This document shows, piece by piece, positions 50,808 to 61,163 of a stretch of 64,000 nt of DNA (the first letter of the stretch is position 1; every line of letters begins with the position of its first letter). The notes beneath the pieces are model-generated. The model did no database searches, was not told the DNA's origin, and saw only the letters and a list, made by a program, of their open reading frames with translations. The translations under genes and the position numbers were made by a program. This DNA is from Chondrosia reniformis (lineage: Eukaryota > Porifera > Demospongiae > Chondrillida > Chondrillidae), in the NCBI GenBank assembly GCA_947172415.1, contig OX359193.1:8333501-8397500 (forward strand), in the 5' to 3' direction.

Positions 50808-51470
50808 CCAGGGGGAGGGGCATGGGAGCTCTTCAAGTTTGCCTAGGGGGAGGGGCATGGGATCTCTTCAAGTTGGCCTAGGGGGAGGGGCATGGGAGCT
50901 CTTCAAGTTTGCCTAGGGGGAGGGGCATGGGAGCTCTTCAAGTTGGCCTAGGGGGAGGGGCATGGGATCTCTTCAGGTTTACCTAGGGGGAGGGGCATGG
51001 GATCTCTTCAAGTTTGCCTAGGGGGAGGGGCATGGGATCTCTTCAGGTTTGCCTAGGGGGAGGGGCATGGGAGCTCTTCAAGTTTGCCTAGGGGGAGGGG
51101 CATGGGAGCTCTTCAAGTTGGCCTAGGGGGAGGGGCATGGGATCTCTTCAAGTTTGCCTAGGGGGAGGGGCATGGGATCTCTTCAAGTTTGCCTAGGGGG
51201 AGGGGCATGGGAGCTCTTCAAGTTTGCCTAGGGGGAGGGGCATGGGATCTCTTCAAGTTTGCCTAGGGGGAGGGGCATGGGATCTCTTCAAGTTTGCCTA
51301 GGGGGAGGGGCATGGGATCTCTTCAAGTTTGCCTAGGGGGAGGGGCATGGGATCTCTTCAAGTTTGCCTAGGGGGAGGGGCATGGGATCTCTTCAGGTTT
51401 GCCTAGGGGGAGGGGCATGGGATCTCTTCAGGTTTGCCTAGGGGGAGGGGCATGGGATCTCTTCTGGGGT
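50808..51470. repeat. 35-bp G-rich minisatellite, about 19 copies
   Basis: Units read CCTAGGGGGAGGGGCATGGG followed by A(G/T)CTCTTCA and (A/G)GTTTG or AGTTGG. Units differ at three main positions, forming several unit types arranged in a mixed order. Each unit has runs of five, four and three G on the plus strand. No gene lies within it. Confidence 0.96.
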
Positions 51471-53447
51471 TTACCCAGGGGAGGAAGTAGGGTCAGCAAG
51501 AGATCACAAACTATTATAACCTTACCCATTGTATTGCCACCAAGGGGGCTGCTAATGTAAACAGTAGTGACCATGAATATCATTTCTATAATGGTTGTTG
51601 GCTGGTCACACTAGCACATAAAGGAAGGGGATTACAGGGGTCCAGTGACAGACTAGTCACTACATAAGATGACTTCTGGTCATGGGAAAACTCCTTATTA
51701 GAAGCTACAAGGAGGTACACCTTCAACTACATATGTAGGAGGTACACCTTCACAAGAACAAGCATTCAGTGACTAACCCTTAAATTGACAACTGTTACAT
51801 ACCGAAACTAAATACTGAAGTACAAAGTAACAACATATAAAAACGATGTACATTTAAATCCAGTTCATCAGTATTCTCAAGGGACCACACTGTGAGTCCA
51901 GATGGACAATTCACATCCTTTTGAATGTCTGCCATAATCAATTAAATAACCACAGATGTGACTACCTGCAAGGTCTACACATGTTACTAAACAGGGACAT
52001 AAACTCCCTTCCTCTGATCACTAACAGTGCTGTTCAAAAGGAATCTCAAATCCAACCAAACTGGCAATCACAAGGAACCTACTTTGCACTACCTAACCCC
52101 ACAGCATCCAGAGTGAGGCTGTACCATGCAAAGCCACTTAATACTCCAACAGAAGGGATCACATTTCTGAGGTGCCTGGAAATAAACTATCCATCACAAG
52201 GTGGAATGTCATCAGACTGAGGTACGAACCTCAAGAGTAGTTCCCATGGAGTGCCAAGTGAACCACATGTGCTACTCCTCCTAGTCCTATAATATGGACA
52301 GCTGCTACGTATGCATTGCATTGCATTGCATTATTAACTATTAAAATTGTTCCTGTACTACATTTCAGATGCTGCAATTTCTTCAAAACACTGCTATACA
52401 GGCCAGTCTATAGACGCCATCGTGCATTAGTGGGCCCTTGCAAGAAGAGCAGTGAACATTGCCGTAAACGCTACAACTGCTTCTTTGGAATAAGCCTGCG
52501 CCTCCCAACTAGGTAGGGCTGGAATAGTCTACCTGACCACTACTGACGGGCCTACACAACTCAACCGTCGCATCAGACATCCGACGGTTGGTGTGGCCAA
52601 CCGTCCACTTAATCACTTTAGTACTTTAGTGCTGTTTAACTACGACTTACTGAAAAGTTGTTTCGTATCTTCCTTTAATAGGTTTTTTCTTTTCACTAAA
52701 GTTTAGTCAAAGACCTCTTCCTAGTCCTATGCGATACTGTTCAGTGTCACGTAGCACAGCTCCACGACTTGGCAAACTTTTCCTTACTGAATAAAAAGAA
52801 CGAGACATATTCTATTCTCATAAAAAACACATCGAGACAGACAAAGCATTCGCAAAAGTATCAAACCCATTATTACCTCCTTGTGTTTATCAGCGCCTCC
52901 TTGTGGTATCCTAGTTTCGCGTGTCCAGACCGCTATATCGCCTCCATTTTCATGTGATGACGATCGCGTGACGTGTAACCAAAATTTTAGGCGAGAAGCT
53001 TGTTAATTAAGAACTTTGCATCATACCTAGTATCCTCTGTACTTCAGAAGTGTGCACACAACCTATCATGCTGTTGAACCATCAGGTGAGGCATGCACCC
53101 ATGTTGCTATGAACTGAAGATACCTTTGACTGCCTGACCTAGAGTAGTAGACTTCCTGACCCGAATAAATTGATTGATTGATGGTTGTACCACAAATGGA
53201 CCAACTGCTTAACTCATACAGCAGCTGGACAATTTAGGTGATTTGAAGATATTGAGGAAGTTCACTAAACCAATTAAAGACTTTGTTCATTCATATATGG
53301 TATTTATATACGTATTATCAGGTGACAGTAGCAGTCACTCAAATCTGCCTTAAAACATGTATTCTTCCATACATATGCATACTTATGCTGATAAATGGGT
53401 GGCTACAAAGTTCAACATAAAATAATTCATGACACAAAATTGTAAAG
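51471..53447. other. Gene-poor stretch with a promoter-like, CpG-richer segment near 52350-52980
   Basis: No protein was recognised. An ORF at 51921-52220 has no clear family. A perfect 9-bp hairpin (CAACCGTCG and CGACGGTTG, 52562-52590) and a CRE/YY1-like segment (CCATTTTCATGTGATGACG, about 52945) are present. Confidence 0.5.
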
Positions 53448-54776
53448 TCACACTTTGTTGACAGGAGGAGGAAAGTATGGTCCCTCCAGTGCCTCCTTAG
53501 TTGGGCCATACAGCCGTGCATACAAGACAAATGTTCCATCTGGTGCAGGAAGCCAGTTGCTCTCCTTGTCCTTCCCAGGAGAATCCTTCTGGATGTAGAG
53601 CATCAGAGATCCATCCTCTCCCCATTTCAGACCAGCTGTACGATCCCCTATGGAATATCTGTCAATAGGATTATCCACCAAGAAGAGGTCATCAGCGTGA
53701 TACATTGTGATGGACCAGAAGCTCTGCACGGGAGGAACTTGATTGGCAGAGAAGAATAATGTGTACTGTTGACCATTTGCACCAGAATAAGCATCTCCAT
53801 GGATGTCTTTGGTGGTTGTTGGATAATAGGCTTCAGCTGGATCCAATCCATACAGACCTTTTCTAGCAGCTGCAGCCCTGACAATGTACTGTTCAGCTGG
53901 GACAGGATAAGCAGCCTCCATTGCAGCCCTGGTACCAAACGGAGGTGGATTCACGGCCGCACTCCACCTGTTCCTTTCATTTCCACCACTACTGTCTGCA
54001 AGTGATATGATTGCATCTCCTTCATCAATACCTTCTTGCACTGCCTTCAGAAAGTCTGGATCCATTGTTGAGGTGTCAAAAGGCTGGCCAGGAATGACTC
54101 CAATGCGAGCAAACTTTTCATAATATTTCTTTTCAGAAGGCACCTGTTGAAAGAACTGTGTAAAATAATTTGCATAACTAAAGAATTCTGGTTTCTTCAG
54201 CTTTGAGAGGTCAACTGGAATGAAGTCAGGCAGTGGAGGGCTTGAGGTTTGAAGTTTGTACTGATCTTGAATTTTCCACACATTTGGAAGATCTGTACGA
54301 CCATTGACTCCTGTTCGAATAAGAAGGAAGACAAAACTGCTCTCAGTCTTGATCCATTTCTTGATGTTCCTTGGCACCTTTCCATCCCAGGTAGGTCCAC
54401 CAATCAAAAATTTTCCAGGATCACTTCCGGTCGTCCTTGATCCCCAAATGGCTGCATTGTAAGTGTACCCGTCTACAACTTGTATGCTATAATACCTGTT
54501 GTCAGTGACAGCTGGAACTGACAAAATAATGAAATCCTCTCGTAGATCCAGCCAACTTGTTGAATACAGTGTATCGTTATTGGGCGCTACTACTGCTTTA
54601 TCATTTGGTCCAGCCAGTTTTCTAGCATGTACTAACTCATTGATCTTCATTGTCTTATTCACTTCCACACCGTCATACAAGGTCTTGTAGTTGTCTACTG
54701 CAGGATACATAAAGATGTAGGCATCTCTTGCAATGGGGCGCACTTCTATCGGTAGTATCTTTGTCTGGCATGCCAT
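53448..54776 (-). CDS. DUF1254/DUF1214 protein, copy 1 (intronless)
   Basis: A single uninterrupted ORF of 442 aa, starting MACQTKILPIEVRPIARDAY and ending FPPPVNKV. The N-terminal half fits DUF1254 (AYIFMYPAVDNYKTLYDG, then VVAPNNDTLYSTSWLDLRED, SVPAVTDNRYYSIQVVDGYT). The C-terminal part fits DUF1214 (FWSITMYHADDLFLVDNPID, RYSIGDRTAGLKWGEDGSLM, LYARLYGPTKEALEGPYFPP). No signal peptide is evident. Known: the family is common in bacteria, and also occurs in fungi, algae and large DNA viruses; its biochemical role is not established. The absence of introns among intron-rich neighbours and the presence of two close paralogues suggest acquisition followed by duplication (inference). It is divergent to SPRYD3. 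Confidence 0.92.
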   Translation of the reverse strand: MACQTKILPIEVRPIARDAYIFMYPAVDNYKTLYDGVEVNKTMKINELVHARKLAGPNDKAVVAPNNDTLYSTSWLDLREDFIILSVPAVTDNRYYSIQVVDGYTYNAAIWGSRTTGSDPGKFLIGGPTWDGKVPRNIKKWIKTESSFVFLLIRTGVNGRTDLPNVWKIQDQYKLQTSSPPLPDFIPVDLSKLKKPEFFSYANYFTQFFQQVPSEKKYYEKFARIGVIPGQPFDTSTMDPDFLKAVQEGIDEGDAIISLADSSGGNERNRWSAAVNPPPFGTRAAMEAAYPVPAEQYIVRAAAARKGLYGLDPAEAYYPTTTKDIHGDAYSGANGQQYTLFFSANQVPPVQSFWSITMYHADDLFLVDNPIDRYSIGDRTAGLKWGEDGSLMLYIQKDSPGKDKESNWLPAPDGTFVLYARLYGPTKEALEGPYFPPPVNKV

Positions 54777-54855
54777 TTCTCAATTCGTGGAAGCTAAGCG
54801 CTGCAATAGACACGCTTCGACGCGTAACTGTTTCGTTAGTAGCGAGGCACTGAAA
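54777..54855. promoter_or_regulatory. 79-bp intergenic region between divergent DUF1254 copy 1 and SPRYD3
   Basis: The two start codons are separated by only 79 bases. The SPRYD3 frame stays open through it and into the DUF1254 gene, so transcription starts or 5' UTRs probably overlap. No TATA box is seen, unlike in copies 2 and 3. Confidence 0.6.
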
Positions 54856-56121
54856 ATGTCAGCTGAAAGTTTTGACTTGTATCGCGTTTATGGAGGACGA
54901 TTGTCAAACAATGTGACTGCTTTTACTGACGAACGTAGTGGATCTACTTGTTTCAGATATTCTCAATCAAAAGGGACCACCATAGGAACCGTTTTTATGT
55001 TTGAACCAATGTCGCCTTTGTTTAACTACTTTGAACTAGAAATTATCAAGGAGGGACGCAAGAGAACCATTGGCGTGGGAGTCGCTGGATCGACATATAA
55101 CGCTACATCTCAACCTGGATGGGGAGAAAACAGCATAGGCTATAATGCAGAAGATGGCGACTTTTTTCACGAGTCATCCGTACCCCGAGGAAAGGGGCCC
55201 AAATGTAACACTGGGGACACCATGGGAGTAGGAGTGGAATTTCATTCCGGATCTGGAGTAGGATACGCTAGAGTTTGGTTCACGAGGAATGGCGAGGTCG
55301 TTGGTGAGCCTAGGAGAATGAAGAGACCAGTGCAAGGGTTCTATCCAGTCGTAGCAATGCAGAGTGACGGGGAAAGTGTTCGCTACATTGGACACAGCAG
55401 AAGAAGTATGAATGACCAAGTGGATAATTTAGTTGAATATGGCCACAGTCTGTCAGATATCTGGATGAGGTGTAACGGAGTGTGTTTTTATAACAGGGGC
55501 CGGTCGCTCAAGTATGACGGAAATGAACCGTTGAGGGATGACTGTGGGGTAGCCATTGCAAAACAAAGAGTCACGCACAAGAACCACTACTTTGAGCTTA
55601 CTATTAACAGTGGTGGCGAGAGAAAGGCTGTAGCAATTGGAGTTGCAAAGTGGAACTACCCGATCTGTCAGTATCCAGGTTGGGCTGAAGGGGCTGTGGG
55701 TTACCATGGTGATGATGGGAACCTGTACTGTGAATCGGGGTCAGGTCAGCCTATGGGTCCTACATGTGACAAGGGAGATACCATGGGCTGCGGAGTGGAG
55801 TTTGTGGATCCTTACGACTCTGAGGAAGATGATGGAACAGGTGAGAGGTGCTCCGCTGCAGACATCACCTCATCAGCAGAGGGACACTCTAGTGTGATGG
55901 ATGTAAGGTTTCCCCTTCGGAAAGCCCCACATACACATAATGTGGCCACGCCCCCAGAAGATAAGAAGGATCGTCCTCGCTGTATAGTGTATTTTACAAT
56001 GAATGGTGAAAGGGTAGGGGAATCAGAAACTGTGATTCCTCTGGGAGGGTTTCACCCTATAGTGGGTGTGATTAGCTGTGGGGAGAACATTACTGTGAAC
56101 CTGAAACCACTGAGTGGTTAA
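54856..56121 (+). CDS. SPRYD3: SPRYD3-like protein with two SPRY domains (intronless)
   Basis: 421 aa from MSAESFDLYRVYGGRLSNN to the end ITVNLKPLSG, in one exon. SPRY 1 (about 60-180) has YFELEIIKEG, IGVGVAG, QPGWGENSIGYNAEDGDFFH, GDTMGVGVEF and ARVWFTRNGEVVG. SPRY 2 (about 240-420) has YFELTINSGGERKAVAIGVA, YPGWAEGAVGYHGDDGNLYC, GDTMGCGVEF, an acidic insert, and CIVYFTMNGERVGES. Domain order, the acidic insert and the final PLSG match animal SPRYD3, a presumed protein-interaction adaptor of unknown role. The upstream in-frame ATG at 54733 lies inside the opposite gene, so 54856 is preferred. Vertebrate SPRYD3 has introns; this copy has none, so a retrocopy or intron loss is possible. Confidence 0.88.
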   Translation: MSAESFDLYRVYGGRLSNNVTAFTDERSGSTCFRYSQSKGTTIGTVFMFEPMSPLFNYFELEIIKEGRKRTIGVGVAGSTYNATSQPGWGENSIGYNAEDGDFFHESSVPRGKGPKCNTGDTMGVGVEFHSGSGVGYARVWFTRNGEVVGEPRRMKRPVQGFYPVVAMQSDGESVRYIGHSRRSMNDQVDNLVEYGHSLSDIWMRCNGVCFYNRGRSLKYDGNEPLRDDCGVAIAKQRVTHKNHYFELTINSGGERKAVAIGVAKWNYPICQYPGWAEGAVGYHGDDGNLYCESGSGQPMGPTCDKGDTMGCGVEFVDPYDSEEDDGTGERCSAADITSSAEGHSSVMDVRFPLRKAPHTHNVATPPEDKKDRPRCIVYFTMNGERVGESETVIPLGGFHPIVGVISCGENITVNLKPLSG

Positions 56122-57532
56122 GGGGAAAGGTTGTTATAAATAGTCATATTTTCATTTTGTATATTTTATTTAAGACTAGGAATTTAAACTGTTAACTCCT
56201 TATGTGTCATAGTTACTCAACATGCACCTAATATCATGATATTAATAGCATTTATACATGATGTTTTGCTTGGAATTTGAATTTTATTGCTATACTTAAT
56301 GGTGTACACACATCATTTCCTGATACAAATTTCATTCTGCTCCATTCCTTTTTGAGGCATCAAGATGTCTAATTAAATAGAGACATGACGCCATGGCAAA
56401 ATTAGAAGTTGATATCTTTAATATATTATAGCTCATTAGTTATGTTGGATAATTTACATTGTATTCAAGATATTAGGAAATATGGGGGAAATATTTGCAT
56501 TATCAGAATTCTTTAAGTCTCATACTATGTCTGATAAGCATTCATGAGTTCCCGGCATAGAAGATTGACGTCAATGTCTTTAATATACTATATAGTAGGG
56601 ATATGACACAAGCAAGCAGGGTACAGTATAAGATAGTGCAACCAGTGTGTATTGTATATAGTTTTGGTTGCACAAGTAGTAGTTAATTTAGGCCTATAAA
56701 TATGAAGACTGCATATAACTAGCTGGTCTGCTTGCTTCTATATAATAGATGTCCTCATTGCTGTTAATAGTGAAATCCCAGGTACTATATATAGTAATAC
56801 ACAAAACTAGGATTTGCCACCATATATACTGACATCTGCAATATATTAGCCCTCACTGAAATGTTACAGCATATATATATGAGCTCTGCAACTGGTAACC
56901 CAGATGTTATAAGTAAACCTAGCAAAATAAATGTTGTAACAACTGATATATAGAGGAAATGAGATGAGGGAGGAGCCTATTGGTACCACATTCAGCTTCC
57001 AAATCAACTTGATATATATATATGTGTGTGTGTATAATACATAATGTCAATATTATAAATAAATCTAGTTACACTATACTAAGTGTTTTCTTTACCTATA
57101 GAGGCTAGGAATTTAGCTCCCCTACAGTTAGGAAAACATGAGAGATGAGATGAGGAAGCTGGTGGGCAATCTTAGACTAGTGATTAGGAAAGCGTGGGAG
57201 ATGGGGTGACAGAGGGGAGGAGTCCATTGGCACCTCCTTCAGATTCTATTACTGCTGTCAATCAATGGCAATTATTTATTACTCTAATTATTTATAACCC
57301 TAATTTATTTATTTAATTTTTAATTAGTTAATAGATATGGTTATGAGAGGAAAATAGTTATATACAATTCAACTGGATGGACATTATATGACCTGGTCCC
57401 TTTTAGCTCTATATAGCTCTTACACTGCATGCATAGCCTTATTTAGGACTGAGATAGTAATTAAAGTGTATTACATCAAGCTTTTTATATAATTACATTC
57501 ATTGAATTTAAAGGTATTCATAGATTCCTATT

Positions 57533-57554
57533 GGCTGTGTATAAAAGCACAGCC
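57533..57554 (+). promoter_or_regulatory. TATA box inside a palindrome, DUF1254 copy 2
   Basis: TATAAAAG at 57540-57547 is flanked by GGCTGTG (57533) and CACAGCC (57548), an exact 7-bp inverted repeat. The TATA lies 81 bp before the ATG, leaving a 5' UTR of about 50 nt. Confidence 0.7.
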
Positions 57555-57620
57555 TTCGGTGAATTAGGTTTATCTTGTTCTGCTACTTTTGAGGCATTGA
57601 GAAGTGTAGCAACTTAAAGT

Positions 57621-58955
57621 ATGACGACCAAAACAAAAATAGAACCAGCTGATGTCTCCTCAATAGCACGTGAAGCCTATATCTTCATGTATCCTGCTGT
57701 TGAAAACTACAGAACCTTGTATGAAGGAACACAAGTGGATAAGACATTGAAATTCAATGAACTAGTGCATGCAAGGCAACTATCTGCACCAAATGATACC
57801 TGGGTAGTAGCTCCCAATAACGATACACTGTATTCAAAGTGCTTTTTGGACTTGCGAAAGGGACCAGCAATATTCTCAGTTCCAGCTGTCACTGACAAAA
57901 GGTATTATAGCATACAAGTTGTAGACGGGTACACTTACAATGCAGCCATTTGGGGATCAAGGACAACTGGAAGTGATCCTGGAAAATTTCTGATTGGTGG
58001 ACCTACCTGGGATGGAAAGGTGCCAAGGAACATCAGTAACTGGGTCAAGACTGAGAGCAGTTTTGTGTTTTTCTTCATTCGAACAGGAGTCAGTGGTCCT
58101 GATGATCTTCCAAACGCCTGGAAGGTACAAAATCAGTACAAACTTCAAACCTCAAGCCCTCCACTGCCTGACTTCATTCCAGTTGACTCCTCAAAGCTGA
58201 AGAAACCAGAATTCTTTAGTTATGCAAATTATTTTACACAGTTCTTTCAACAGGTGCCTTCTGAAAAGAAATATTATGAAAAGTTTGCTCGCATTGGAGT
58301 CATTCCTGGCCAGCCTTTTGACACCTCAACAATGGATCCAGATTTTCTGAAGGCAGTGCAAGAAGGTATTGGTGAAGGAGATAAAATAATAGAAGAAAAC
58401 AAGGATCTAGGTGCAATACAGAAGAACAGTTGGAATGCCTCCGTGAATCCACCTCCGTTTGGTACCAGGGCTGCAATGGAGGCTGCTTATCATATTGCAA
58501 CTAAGCAGTACATAATCAGGGCTGCAGCTGCTAGAAAAGGTCTGTATGGATTGGATCCAGCTGAGGCTTATTATCCATTTACTATTGTGGACATCAATGG
58601 AGATACTTATTCTGGTGCAAATGGTCAACAGTACACATTATTCTTCTCTGCCGATAAAGTTCCTCCCGTGCAGAGCTTCTGGTCCATCACAATGTATCAC
58701 GCTGATGACCTCTTCTTGGTGGATAATCCTATTGACAGATATTCCATAGGGGATCGTACAGCTGGTCTGAAATGGGGAGAAGATAGATCTCTGATGCTCT
58801 ACATCCAGAAGGATTCTCCTGGGAAGGACAAGGAGAGCAACTGGCTTCCTGCACCAGATGGAACATTTGTCTTGTATGCACGGCTGTATGGTCCAACTAA
58901 GGAGGCACTGGAGGGGCCATACTTTCCTCCTCCTGTCAACAAAGTACTAGTGTGA
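57621..58955 (+). CDS. DUF1254/DUF1214 protein, copy 2 (intronless)
   Basis: 444 aa in one exon, from MTTKTKIEPADVSSIAREAY to FPPPVNKVLV, two residues longer at the end than copy 1. The same DUF1254 and DUF1214 landmarks are present (PNNDTLYSKCFLDLRKGPAI; RYYSIQVVDGYTYNAAIWGS; FWSITMYHADDLFLVDNPID). It is nearly identical to copy 3 over most of its length, including flanks. It differs mainly at residues 35-61 and about 249-325 (for instance GEGDKIIEENKDLG, YPFTIVDINGDTYSG). It has its own TATA promoter 81 bp upstream. Codon use looks like that of the neighbours, so it is not a recent arrival. Function is unknown. Confidence 0.92.
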   Translation: MTTKTKIEPADVSSIAREAYIFMYPAVENYRTLYEGTQVDKTLKFNELVHARQLSAPNDTWVVAPNNDTLYSKCFLDLRKGPAIFSVPAVTDKRYYSIQVVDGYTYNAAIWGSRTTGSDPGKFLIGGPTWDGKVPRNISNWVKTESSFVFFFIRTGVSGPDDLPNAWKVQNQYKLQTSSPPLPDFIPVDSSKLKKPEFFSYANYFTQFFQQVPSEKKYYEKFARIGVIPGQPFDTSTMDPDFLKAVQEGIGEGDKIIEENKDLGAIQKNSWNASVNPPPFGTRAAMEAAYHIATKQYIIRAAAARKGLYGLDPAEAYYPFTIVDINGDTYSGANGQQYTLFFSADKVPPVQSFWSITMYHADDLFLVDNPIDRYSIGDRTAGLKWGEDRSLMLYIQKDSPGKDKESNWLPAPDGTFVLYARLYGPTKEALEGPYFPPPVNKVLV

Positions 58956-59605
58956 CTCAAAAATGCTTTATCAGTTAGATTTGCTGAACCATTACTTAGT
59001 TACTCGTATAACCCTATTGTTGCTATAAAGCAATAATTATTTATGGTTTGGCGCATTATGTTTCCAGTGATTTTTTGCTTATATCAACAATTATTTACTT
59101 ATTATGAATAATTGAATATTGATTAATTTAGACACTCTTATAATACATCTATATACTTTGGTATAAGGTATTATTTACATGTGGCTTATGATTGCAAAAT
59201 TTAAAGGCATATATATATAATTAAAGGCATAAGGACCCAGTATTAGTGATATATAACAATGATATGATATAGTCCTATTTTGTTGCCCTCTATGTTCTGT
59301 TATAGTAAAGATTATACAATTAATGCCTCGTAGTTCCCGCTTATATGACCACCACTACTAGTGCAGAGCTATAATTGCCAAAGCAATTAATGCCTCCCTC
59401 AACTCTTATTGCTTCTATAGCTGTTTTCCCTAGCTCTTCCATGATGTTTGAGACTGATTATGATTACTTGTTGCTTGATTATATATCACTTTGAGTATTC
59501 CTACATATATGTACCATTGTTGCCAACAAGAATATCAATGGGATTGCTATCTGCATGTCTGAGAGTGTCAAAAGCCATATATTTCCATGTTGCAGAATCT
59601 CTTCT

Positions 59606-59985
59606 CTAAACACTTATTGGAAAATGTATGCATACCATCTAGCTCCTAAAGATACGTTTGACAATGCATCCATAGAAGATCAAAACCCTATTCTCAGAAG
59701 ACACAGTTAAACCAGTTTGCCCTCCTTTATGTCCATTGTAACTGTTCTGTTCTCACATCCTAATCGTGTAAAAGTACCTTGTTTTCACAGAAGAACTCTG
59801 TCATGATAGGGTAGGTGAACAATATCTTTCTGTACATGAATAATCTAATACACCCTTTTCCTATATATGTATATACATGCTATGCCTATTATATAACTCT
59901 GTAATAAATTAAAAGCAACTATATAGGGAACTAAACAGCTTTGGATGAGGATACATGCAGGAGCTTTCTTCTTTTGCTCCACTGG
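59606..59985. repeat. Duplicated 3' flank, copy 1
   Basis: Begins AACACTTATTGGAAAATGTA and ends near TTCTTTTGCTCCAC. It is almost identical to 62764-63128. About 450 bp of sequence at 59165-59605 is absent from the second unit. Confidence 0.92.
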
Positions 59986-60254
59986 GCCATTTATATGTGT
60001 AATAAGTATAATACTATGAAAATGGCATTTATATATACTCAATGGCTGCATGTACATAGCATATTACATAGGAATCCATGTGCAAGCTGAAGCCATATGC
60101 ATGCATTGTTTAAAAAATGTTGGATTACTACCTGACTGATAATTCATGCATCACTATTATTTATACACCTAACAAAAACTCCTAGTAACTAGCTCATTCT
60201 ATATTGGTATATATAAATTAAGAATTAAGAATTAAATCTATTACACCTTTATTT
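59986..60254. other. Spacer between the duplication units
   Basis: AT-rich, no gene. The preceding stretch (CAGCTTTGGATGAGGATACA, ending in CTCCACTGGGCCAT) loosely resembles an IFT80 intron segment at about 33868-33915, suggesting an old interspersed repeat. Confidence 0.4.
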
Positions 60255-61076
60255 TCCCCACAAGTAGTAGTTGATATGAAGACTGCATATAACTAGCTGG
60301 TCTGCTTGCTTCTATATAATAGATGTCCTCATTGCTGTTAATAGTGAAATCCCAGGTACTATGTATATAGGAATATAACTAGGATTTGCCACCATATATA
60401 CTGACATCTGCAATATATTAGCCCTCACTGAAATGTTACAGCATATATATATGAGCTCTGCAACTGGTAACCCAGATATTATAAGTAAACCTATTTGGGT
60501 AGCAAAATAAATGTTGTACCAACTGATATATAGAGGAAATGAGATGAGGGAGGAGCCTATTGGTACCACATTCAGCTTCCAAATCAATTTGATATATATA
60601 TATGTGTGTGTGTATAATACATAATGTCAATATTATAAATAAATCTAGTTACACTATACTAAGTGTTTTCTTTACCTATAGAGGCTAGGAATTTAGCTCC
60701 CCTACAGTTAGGAAAACATGAGAGATGAGATGAGGAAGCTGGTGGGCAATCTTAGACTAGTGATTAGGAAAGCGTGGGAGATGGGATGACAGAGGGGAGG
60801 AGTCCATTGGCACCTCCTTCAGATTCTATTACTACTGTCAATCCATGGCATTAAGTTAATTTATATAGAAGAAGGATATGGTTATGAGAGGAAAATAGTT
60901 ATATACAATTCAACTGGACGGACATTATATGACCTGGTCCCTTTTAGCTATATATAGCTCTTACACTGCATGCATAGCCTTATTTAGGACTGAGATAGTA
61001 ATTAGTGTATTACATCAAGCTTTTTATATAATTACATTCATTGAATTTAAGGATATTCATAGATTCCTATTATAGA

Positions 61077-61097
61077 GCTGTGTATAAAAGCACAGCC
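61077..61097 (+). promoter_or_regulatory. TATA box inside a palindrome, DUF1254 copy 3
   Basis: TATAAAAG at 61083-61090 is flanked by GCTGTG and CACAGC. The distance to the ATG is again 81 bp, as in copy 2. The outermost base pair of the palindrome seen in copy 2 is lost here. Confidence 0.7.
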
Positions 61098-61163
61098 CTC
61101 AGTGAATAAGGTTTATCTTGTTCCGTTACTTTTGAGGCATTGAGAAGTGTAGCAACTTAAAGT

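Larger units (their letters stand above)
56680..59145. repeat. Segmental duplication unit 1, carrying DUF1254 copy 2
   Basis: The upstream flank (ATGAAGACTGCATATAACTA near 56700), the promoter, the gene and the 3' flank (to about TTGATTAATTTAGA, 59135) match unit 2 with few differences and small indels. The offset is about 3543 bp at the start codons. Confidence 0.93.
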
